Made by a program: the position numbers and the translations under genes. From Streptomyces sp. NBC_00377 (GTDB taxonomy: Bacteria > Actinomycetota > Actinomycetes > Streptomycetales > Streptomycetaceae): a DNA stretch of 64,000 nucleotides. The stretch is from contig NZ_CP107958.1 in the NCBI RefSeq assembly GCF_036075115.1, positions 682,001 through 746,000 of the forward strand. Reading direction: 5' to 3'. The notes under the pieces are model-generated. The model was not told the DNA's origin. It did no database searches and worked only from the letters and a program-made list of their open reading frames with translations. This document shows, one piece after another, positions 58,770 to 64,000 of the stretch. Each line of letters starts with the position of its first letter. Positions within the stretch are counted from its first letter, which is position 1.

Positions 58770-59969
58770 TCACCCGCTGCCGGGCGGACGCACCGTCCTG
58801 AGCTGCTCGTTCATGATCAGGAAGGCGCCGAGACCGTGGAAGTCATTGGTCTCCCGGGGTCGTGCGACATAGAAGTCGTAGTCGCCGACGTTGGTGCCGA
58901 TGGAGATGCCCGTGAGGTCGGTGCGGCCGTCGGGCCCGAGGGAGATCCTCGCGAGGACTCCCTCGTAGCCGCTCCGTGCGACGGACTGGTAGTGCGCGTC
59001 GATGTAGCCCTGCTGGGCTCCGCGCGAGAGGGCGTAGGTGAACATGCTGGAGCACGAGGTCTCGGTCCAGTTGCCGCTCCGGCTCCCCTTGTCGATCACC
59101 TGGAACCAGCGCCCGCTCACCGGATCCTGGTACCGCTCCAGCCCGGCGGCCAGATTCCGGAGTATGCCGAGAAGTTGAGGGCGGCGGGCGTGCCGCGCGG
59201 GGAGCGCGTCGAGCACGTCGACGATCGCCATCGAGTACCAGCCCACCGCCCGGCACCAGGACTCGGGGGCCAGCCCGGTCTGCGGATCGGCCCAGCTCAC
59301 GGTCTTCGACTCGTCGTAGGCGTGCCGCAGCAGTCCGTTCGGCACCTGGAGACGGCGCCCGTAGACGGAGAGCTGCCTGGCAGCCTCGTCGTTCGCGTAG
59401 GCCGTGTCGCCGAACTCCGCGCCGTACTCGACGAGGAAGGGATTCACCATGTAGACGCCGTCCGACCAGAGCTGGTGGGCGCGGCTGCTGGTGTCGGCGT
59501 GCCAGAAGCCGCCGTCGGAGGTGCGCGGATAGCTGTTCAGCCGGTCACGGATCTTCCTGGCCGCCTTGCGGTAGCGGTCCTGGCCGGTCTCGTGGTGGAG
59601 GATCACCAGCAGCCGGCCGGCCTGCATGCTGTCGAGGCTGTTGAAGTTCTGGTCGATGGTTCCGTCGTCGTGCACGAAACGGTCGACGTAGCTCTTGATG
59701 TACGCGAGGTAGCGCGGCTCGTGGGTGCGCCGGTAGGTGAGGTACTGGCCGTAGAGATACAGCCCGACGGGGTACGACCAGCCGCCGATGGTGCTCGGTG
59801 TGAGGCGGGCCGTGGTCGAGTCGACCAGGGCCACGGACCAGTCGGTGGCGGCGGCCGGGCGGGTGACCGGCGCGGTGGGCCGATCCGCCGGCGGGGCCGC
59901 GGCGGAGACCGTCAGGAGACCTGCGGTAGCGAGCGCGCAGGCCGTCAGCAAGGCACCGAGACGCCTCAT
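58770..59969 (-). CDS. Secreted unsaturated uronyl / rhamnogalacturonyl hydrolase (GH105/GH88-like)
   Basis: 399-residue (alpha/alpha)6-barrel protein with a Sec signal (1 to about 25). Family segments are SYPVGLYLYGQYLTYRRT, NSLDSMQAGRLL, FWHADTSSRAHQLWSDGVYM with a conserved Asp, APESWCRAVGWYSMAIVDVL and NWTETSCSSMFTYAL. These enzymes remove the unsaturated uronic acid left by polysaccharide lyases and are normally cytoplasmic, so secretion is notable. It leads the five-gene leftward operon. Confidence 0.83.
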   Translation of the reverse strand: MRRLGALLTACALATAGLLTVSAAAPPADRPTAPVTRPAAATDWSVALVDSTTARLTPSTIGGWSYPVGLYLYGQYLTYRRTHEPRYLAYIKSYVDRFVHDDGTIDQNFNSLDSMQAGRLLVILHHETGQDRYRKAARKIRDRLNSYPRTSDGGFWHADTSSRAHQLWSDGVYMVNPFLVEYGAEFGDTAYANDEAARQLSVYGRRLQVPNGLLRHAYDESKTVSWADPQTGLAPESWCRAVGWYSMAIVDVLDALPARHARRPQLLGILRNLAAGLERYQDPVSGRWFQVIDKGSRSGNWTETSCSSMFTYALSRGAQQGYIDAHYQSVARSGYEGVLARISLGPDGRTDLTGISIGTNVGDYDFYVARPRETNDFHGLGAFLIMNEQLRTVRPPGSG

Positions 59970-60203
59970 GATGCCGCCGCCTTCACGGCCGGGTCCTCCG
60001 ATGTCTGCTGAATACTCCGTTCCGCAAGCTGGGCTGCTGACGGTTCCTCACTCATGAGGTGGGCTCGCTTTCCTGGGGGCTCTGGGCGCGTGGAGTGCGC
60101 GGATACGCAGGAGGGACACCCGTTGTTCACATACATGCACCAGGTTCATGCAGTGGGTTGTGGGGGCGTGCAACAGAGTTGCGGTCGGACCAGACATGGT
60201 CAA

Positions 60204-60215
60204 TGGTCCGGACCG
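60204..60215. promoter_or_regulatory. DasR-like/chitinase-repeat-like element TGGTCCGGACCG
   Basis: The 12-mer is close to the TGGTCCAGACCT repeat of Streptomyces chitinase promoters and to the DasR site core TGGTCTAGACCA. It is upstream of the chitosanase gene, where aminosugar control would make sense. The match is recalled, not computed. Confidence 0.4.
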
Positions 60216-60307
60216 ATAAGGTCGGATCCATTTCCGGCCAATCTCCGGTTTACGCACAGGGGTTGACGCCACGGGTGAGGACGCGTCACTTTGTACGGCA
60301 CCCCGTC

Positions 60308-60320
60308 AGGAAACTTTCCT
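60308..60320. promoter_or_regulatory. Chitosanase (CsnR-type) box AGGAAACTTTCCT
   Basis: A perfect 13-bp palindrome 19 bp upstream of the chitosanase start codon. It matches the AGGAAA-N-TTTCCT box reported upstream of Streptomyces chitosanase genes and bound by the ROK-family repressor CsnR. No csnR gene is in this window. Confidence 0.8.
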
Positions 60321-60339
60321 AACAGAAGGGTCCCCCACA

Positions 60340-61059
60340 GTGCGCTCTCGAACACTGACCCTCACCGCGGCCGCGGGCGCCGCCCTCCTCGCCACCGCCG
60401 TCCTCCCCGCGAACGCCTCCGGGCTCACCCGGGGCTCCGGCGCGGACGCCACCGGTCCCGCCTCGGTGCAGGAGGGCTCGGTCAGCGCTGCCGATCTGCT
60501 CGCCAAGGTGACGTCCTGCTCGCAGATATCGAGCGGCAAGTACAAGACCGACGACGAGACGTCGGCCACCGTCCCGGTGTGCGGCAAGAACGGCGCGGTC
60601 TTCTGGAAGGCCGACATGGACATCGACTGCGACGGCCAGCGGACCGCCAAGTGCAGCGAGGACACCGACCCCTGGTATCAGGACGACACGGCGTTCCACC
60701 AGTCCAACGGCAAGCCGCTGCGCGCCGACACACTCCCCTACGTCGTCGTGCCCAGCTCCAGCTCGATCTGGAACTACGGCTCCGCCGGCATCAAGGGCGG
60801 CGGGGTCGTCGCCGTGATCTACCAGAACAAGGTGGAGTACGCGGTCGTCGGCGACACCGGTCCCACGAAGATCATCGGCGAGGCCTCGTACGCGACGGCC
60901 AAGGCACTCGGCATCGACCCCGACCCGGAGAACGGCGGCACCGACTCGGGCGTCACCTACATCCTCTTCAAGAACTCCCAGGTGTCCCCCATCGAGAGCC
61001 ACAGCGCTGCGGTCACCCTCGGTGATCGGCTGGCCCAGACGTTCCTCCGCAACAACTAG
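60340..61059 (+). CDS. Secreted chitosanase (GH75, fungal type)
   Basis: 239 residues with a Sec signal (about 1-27, ending ANASG). The mature part has the GH75 pattern VFWKADMDIDCDGQRTAKC with acidic catalytic candidates. WYQDDTAFHQSNGKPL, LPYVVVP, VAVIYQNKVEYAVVGDTGP and the closing TYILFKNS follow. It hydrolyses chitosan. It starts at GTG 60340 after AGAAGGG. Divergent from the GH105-like operon and convergent with GH43, it carries its own chitosanase box and is probably induced separately. Confidence 0.92.
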   Translation: MRSRTLTLTAAAGAALLATAVLPANASGLTRGSGADATGPASVQEGSVSAADLLAKVTSCSQISSGKYKTDDETSATVPVCGKNGAVFWKADMDIDCDGQRTAKCSEDTDPWYQDDTAFHQSNGKPLRADTLPYVVVPSSSSIWNYGSAGIKGGGVVAVIYQNKVEYAVVGDTGPTKIIGEASYATAKALGIDPDPENGGTDSGVTYILFKNSQVSPIESHSAAVTLGDRLAQTFLRNN

Positions 61060-61136
61060 GCCGCGACGTTCGTCCACCGGGCCGGTACGTCGGGACCGGC
61101 ACCGGAAGTCCGCGCCGGTCCCCGTGCCCGGCACAC

Positions 61137-61193
61137 CCGAACCGGTCCGGTCCGACGGGCGCACACCACACCCGTCGGGCCGGACCGGTTCGG
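61137..61193. terminator. Long hairpin between convergent chitosanase and GH43 genes
   Basis: A 23-bp stem with a single mismatch and an 11-base loop (arms 61137-61159 and 61171-61193) lies between the two convergent stops. It can act in both directions. Confidence 0.75.
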
Positions 61194-61215
61194 CGCCGCA
61201 CCTGTGCCGGCCGGG

Positions 61216-62736
61216 TCAGTGTGCGGCCGGCTCGTAGTCGAACCAGTCGAAGTGGACGGACCCGGCGCCGGCGAACATGCCGATCACCCGGCCGGTGAAG
61301 CCGCCGGCGACCTCCGTGGAGAGGTACTTCCCGTCCAGCGAGGCCAGCTCGACGAGCGTGCCGTCCGGCTCCTCGATCCCGAACGTGACGGTGTCCGGGC
61401 CGGTGCGTGCGTCGTTCAGCGCGGACACGGCGGCCACCTCGACCCGCAGGACGACAGGCCCGGAGGGCGCCGGCCGGGTGGCGACGACCGTGTTCGAAGG
61501 GCCGATCCGGGCCCGCACCCGCACCTCGCCGGACGAGACCTCGATGTCGTAGTGGTGCTGCTCGTCGAGGCGGACGGCCAGCCCGCCGCGACCGTCGCCG
61601 ACGTCGGCCAGGGCCCGCACCCGGCACGACAGGTGCTGCTGCCGCCGGCCGAGGAACGTGACGTCGGTCTCGTCGAGCGATCCGCCGCGGGCCCGCAGGG
61701 TCAGCCAGCCGGCCCTCTCCTTCGTGGTGCACGCCTCCGGCGGCCGGTGCCGCAACGAGACCCAGTGCGGGGCCGGCTCGCTCAGGTCGAAGTCGTCCCG
61801 GACCGGCACCGCGGGCCGCGGTCGCAGCGGCCAGCCGGGCGCAGGCATCGAGACCGACAGTTCGCCGACGACCGGCCAGCCGTCGGCCCATTCGACCGGG
61901 ACGAGGAAGGTCTCCCTGCCCAGTACGTGCCACCCCGGTGTGCCGCCGCCCGGCCGCACACCGAGCAGCACCATCCACCACGAGTCGTCGGGCGCCTGCA
62001 CCAGATCCGCGTGGCCGGTGTTCTGGATGGGGTGGTCGGTGCCCCGGTGGGTCAGGATCGGGTTGGCCGGGCACGGCTCGAACGGACCGTCGGGCGTGCG
62101 GCCGCGGGCGATCGAGACGCCGTGGCAGCGCTCGGTGCCGCCCTCGGCGATGAGCAGGTACCAGTAGTCGCCGATCCGGTAGAGGTGGGGGGCTTCCGGG
62201 GCCTTGGCCCCGGCGGCGCCGGACCAGAGCCGGCGTGACGGACCGAACGTCTCCCCGGTGCGGGGATCGATGCGGATCTGGCCGACTCCGGCGGTGGTGC
62301 ACCAGCAGGTGCCGTCCTCGTCCCAGGCGAGGTCCGGGTCGATGCCCTGCACTCCGGGCAGGCGGACGGGATCGGACCAGGGACCGGCCGGGTCGGTGGC
62401 CGTGAACAGCAGGTTGCCGTCCCCGCTCACGTTGGTGACGATCAGCCAGAAGCGGCCGTCGTGGTGGCGCAGTGTGGGCGCGTAGATGCCGCCCGAGGAC
62501 GGCGAGTCCAGCGGCAGGCGCAACTGGCCCGGCCGGTCGAGCGCGTTCCCGATCTGGGTCCAGTGGACCAGGTCCCGGCTGTGGAAGATCGGCACCCCGG
62601 GGAAGTACTCGAAGCTGGAGCAGGCGAGGTAGTAGTCCTCGCCCACCCGGCAGACGGACGGGTCGGGATGGAAGCCGGGGATCACCGGATTGTCGACGGT
62701 GCTGCCCTTCTCGGAGATGCTCGGCGTACTCGACAC
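61216..62736 (-). CDS. GH43-family beta-xylosidase/arabinofuranosidase-like enzyme
   Basis: 506 residues without a signal peptide, hence probably cytoplasmic. The five-bladed propeller shows the catalytic base Asp in NPVIPGFHPDPSVC, the pKa-modulating Asp in GIDPDLAWDE and the acid Glu in APEAPHLYRIGDYWY. A C-terminal beta-sandwich (about 320-505) is as in XynB-type GH43. It probably cleaves imported xylo- or arabino-oligosaccharides. The start is GTG 62736 with AAAGGA upstream. It lies downstream of the LacI-family gene and has its own GAAA-N-TTTC operator. Confidence 0.9.
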   Translation of the reverse strand: MSSTPSISEKGSTVDNPVIPGFHPDPSVCRVGEDYYLACSSFEYFPGVPIFHSRDLVHWTQIGNALDRPGQLRLPLDSPSSGGIYAPTLRHHDGRFWLIVTNVSGDGNLLFTATDPAGPWSDPVRLPGVQGIDPDLAWDEDGTCWCTTAGVGQIRIDPRTGETFGPSRRLWSGAAGAKAPEAPHLYRIGDYWYLLIAEGGTERCHGVSIARGRTPDGPFEPCPANPILTHRGTDHPIQNTGHADLVQAPDDSWWMVLLGVRPGGGTPGWHVLGRETFLVPVEWADGWPVVGELSVSMPAPGWPLRPRPAVPVRDDFDLSEPAPHWVSLRHRPPEACTTKERAGWLTLRARGGSLDETDVTFLGRRQQHLSCRVRALADVGDGRGGLAVRLDEQHHYDIEVSSGEVRVRARIGPSNTVVATRPAPSGPVVLRVEVAAVSALNDARTGPDTVTFGIEEPDGTLVELASLDGKYLSTEVAGGFTGRVIGMFAGAGSVHFDWFDYEPAAH

Positions 62737-62843
62737 CCTGATCGGGTCCTTTCACTGGGGTGCGCGCGGGGAGCGATTCCGGCGGAGCCGGGACGGCGTT
62801 CATGGTCCGCGGGGTCGCGGAGGCCTACCGGTCTCCGGTCGGA

Positions 62844-62856
62844 GCGAAAGTTTCGC
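62844..62856. promoter_or_regulatory. GCGAAAGTTTCGC palindrome upstream of GH43
   Basis: A perfect 13-bp palindrome about 110 bp upstream of the GH43 start. It is of the CGAAA-N-TTTCG type found near Streptomyces xylanase genes and bound by LacI-family repressors. The LacI-family gene at 63035 is the obvious candidate. Confidence 0.6.
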
Positions 62857-62902
62857 GATATCGGACAGATACTTTCCTGGGAGGCTAGCGAGGGGCGCGA
62901 CC

Positions 62903-62915
62903 ATGGTCAACGGTC
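62903..62915. promoter_or_regulatory. ATGGTCAACGGTC element shared with the chitosanase promoter region
   Basis: The 13-mer recurs as ATGGTCAATGGTC at 60196-60208, with one base different. Both copies lie in intergenic regions next to glycoside hydrolase genes. It may be a second operator or promoter part. Confidence 0.35.
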
Positions 62916-62954
62916 GTGTCGCCCTTTCCTCCGCGGAACGCCCGGACACAACGA

Positions 62955-62990
62955 GACGCCCGCTGCCGGGCGCTGTCGGCAGCAGGCGTC
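62955..62990. terminator. Hairpin after the LacI-family gene
   Basis: A 13-bp paired stem interrupted by one mismatch (GACGCC-c-GCTGCCG with CGGCAGC-a-GGCGTC) and an 8-base loop lies about 45 bp past the regulator stop. Confidence 0.65.
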
Positions 62991-63034
62991 GTCGCCGCTG
63001 AGGGGTGAAGCAGTCCCTGGGCAGTCGCTGGGGA

Positions 63035-64000
63035 TCAGCCCCTGGGCGGGGCCGTGCTCGATCGGACCGTGAGAGTCGTCGCGATCTCCAGCCCGACCTG
63101 GGGCGCCGCTTCACCCCGCCCGAGCGTCAGTGCCAGCTCGGTCGCGGCCGCGGCCATCTCGGTCAGGGGCTGGTGGACCGTGGTCAGCGGCGGATCGACC
63201 CAGGCCACCACCGGCAGATCGTCGAAGCCCACGACGCTCAGATCGTCCGGGATCCGCAGCCCCGCCTCGCGCGCGGCCTGGTACACGCCCAGCGCCTGGA
63301 GGTCGTTGGCGGCGAAGACGGCCGTGGGGGGCTCGGGCAGGGCGAGCAGGAGGCGGGCCGCCGTGCAGCCGTCCTCACGGGTGAGGGGCGCGTGCACGAC
63401 GAGTTCCGGTTCGACCGTCAGACCGGCGGCCTGCATGGCCGAGCGGTAGCCGTCCAGCCGGGCGAGGCAGTACAGCTGGTCCTGAGGGCCGGCGATCATG
63501 GCGATCCGGCGGTGCCCCAGCTCGGTGAGGTGACGGGTGGCGGCCCGGCCTCCGGACCAGTTGGTGGCGCCCACGAACGGGACGTCGTCGGGCAGTTCCG
63601 TGGCGGGGTCGAAGACGACGAACGGGATCCCCTTCGCCTTGAGTTGCTCACGCTCGGCCTCGGAGAGCTGGGCCACCGACAGGACGCAGTTGGGACGCCT
63701 GGCGACGGTGTCGTCCCAGGAGGGCTCGGCGGTGTCGTGCAGCCCGAACTCGGAGACCATGAGGCCGACGCGGTGGCGGCGTGCCACCCGCTCGACGCCC
63801 CGGATGATCTCGATCGCCCACATGTGCTCGAGCTCGCGGAACACGAGCTCCACGACGTTGTTCCGGTTGGCCCCCGACGGTTTGCGGTATCCGTACTCGT
63901 TGACCAGTGCCTCGACGCGGGCACGGGTGTCCGCGGAGACGCCCGACTTTCCGTTGATCACCTTGGACACGGTCGGGACCGAGACGCCCGCCGACTCGGC
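63035..64000 (-). CDS. LacI-family transcriptional regulator, partial (N-terminus beyond the window)
   Basis: At least 321 residues; the first few lie off the right edge. The helix-turn-helix is visible as AESAGVSVPTVSKVINGKSG and the hinge segment as ADTRARVEALVNEYGYRKPS. The periplasmic-binding-like effector domain has FDPATELPDDVPFVGATNWSGG, GHRRIAMIAG, TAVFAANDLQALGVYQAARE and DLSVVGFDDLPVVAWVDPPLTTV. It is a sugar-responsive repressor, probably of the adjacent GH43 gene and perhaps of other genes with GAAA/TTTC palindromes. Confidence 0.93.
   Translation of the reverse strand, partial: AESAGVSVPTVSKVINGKSGVSADTRARVEALVNEYGYRKPSGANRNNVVELVFRELEHMWAIEIIRGVERVARRHRVGLMVSEFGLHDTAEPSWDDTVARRPNCVLSVAQLSEAEREQLKAKGIPFVVFDPATELPDDVPFVGATNWSGGRAATRHLTELGHRRIAMIAGPQDQLYCLARLDGYRSAMQAAGLTVEPELVVHAPLTREDGCTAARLLLALPEPPTAVFAANDLQALGVYQAAREAGLRIPDDLSVVGFDDLPVVAWVDPPLTTVHQPLTEMAAAATELALTLGRGEAAPQVGLEIATTLTVRSSTAPPRG

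Larger units (their letters stand above)
59970..60339. promoter_or_regulatory. Divergent promoter region between GH105-like and chitosanase genes
   Basis: 370 bp without a gene. It carries a DasR-like palindrome (60204-60215), a neighbouring GGACCA/TGGTC element (60187-60201), a TTGACG -35-like hexamer at 60263 and the chitosanase box at 60308-60320. A palindrome CTCATGAG sits near 60053, close to the GH105-like start. Confidence 0.6.

Overview
The window is high-GC actinobacterial DNA, most likely from a Streptomyces or a close relative. The signs are strong G/C bias at third codon positions, GTG and TTG starts, a WhiB-type regulator, a mycothiol-dependent formaldehyde dehydrogenase, Tat and Sec secreted carbohydrate-active enzymes, and a chitosanase-box palindrome. 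I found no rRNA, tRNA, CRISPR array, transposase or phage gene. The annotation rests only on reading the sequence and on knowledge of protein families.

Region 1 (1-24640) is a catabolic island. Leftwards it encodes a VOC-fold protein and an acetoin/2-oxo-acid dehydrogenase E1alpha-E1beta-E2 set; the E2 runs off the left edge. Rightwards it encodes a Rieske oxygenase, an SDR, a PEP-utilising swivelling-His protein and a small ABM-fold monooxygenase. A second Rieske oxygenase travels with a [2Fe-2S] ferredoxin, a 71-residue protein and an MDR-type reductase. Then come a ribose-type ABC importer with an alcohol dehydrogenase, a ThuA-like protein, an SDR, an acyl-CoA dehydrogenase, an acyl-CoA ligase, a histidine phosphatase, a thiolase and a PDR-type flavin/[2Fe-2S] reductase. 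Together these suggest uptake, oxygenation, CoA activation and thiolytic breakdown of an unidentified substrate. Two of its operons share a TTAC-N15-GTAA inverted repeat.

Region 2 (24641-28398) holds a WhiB-like regulator, a secreted pectate lyase with a C-terminal binding module, a long intergenic stretch with a LacI-type palindrome, and a small GtrA-like membrane protein.

Region 3 (28399-51487) is a nearly complete choline / glycine betaine degradation supercluster. It has a betaine ABC importer, choline dehydrogenase, betaine aldehyde dehydrogenase, a probable glycine betaine Rieske demethylase with separate Rieske ferredoxin and flavoprotein reductase, dimethylglycine oxidase and sarcosine oxidase. 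One-carbon handling is covered by PurU, a methylenetetrahydrofolate reductase-like protein, mycothiol-dependent formaldehyde dehydrogenase and an MBL hydrolase. The sarcosine oxidase delta and alpha subunits form a single reading frame. A 17-bp inverted repeat GTTGC-N7-GCAAC recurs in front of several of these operons and is the likely site of the local IclR regulator, whose own transcript appears leaderless.

Region 4 (51748-64000) is a set of secreted carbohydrate-active enzymes. A five-gene leftward operon encodes a GH105-like unsaturated uronyl hydrolase, a Tat-exported polysaccharide-lyase-like protein, a GH29-like fucosidase, a GH27-GH18 fusion (alpha-galactosidase plus chitinase) and a PQQ-type sugar dehydrogenase with FN3 domains. 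Next are a GH75 chitosanase with a chitosanase box, a GH43 enzyme with a GAAA-N-TTTC palindrome, and a LacI-family regulator cut by the right edge.

Most convergent gene pairs and operon ends are separated by long perfect GC-rich hairpins without U-tracts. Three tandem-repeat tracts are present (15-bp, 8-bp and 17-bp units), and one of them reaches into a coding sequence.
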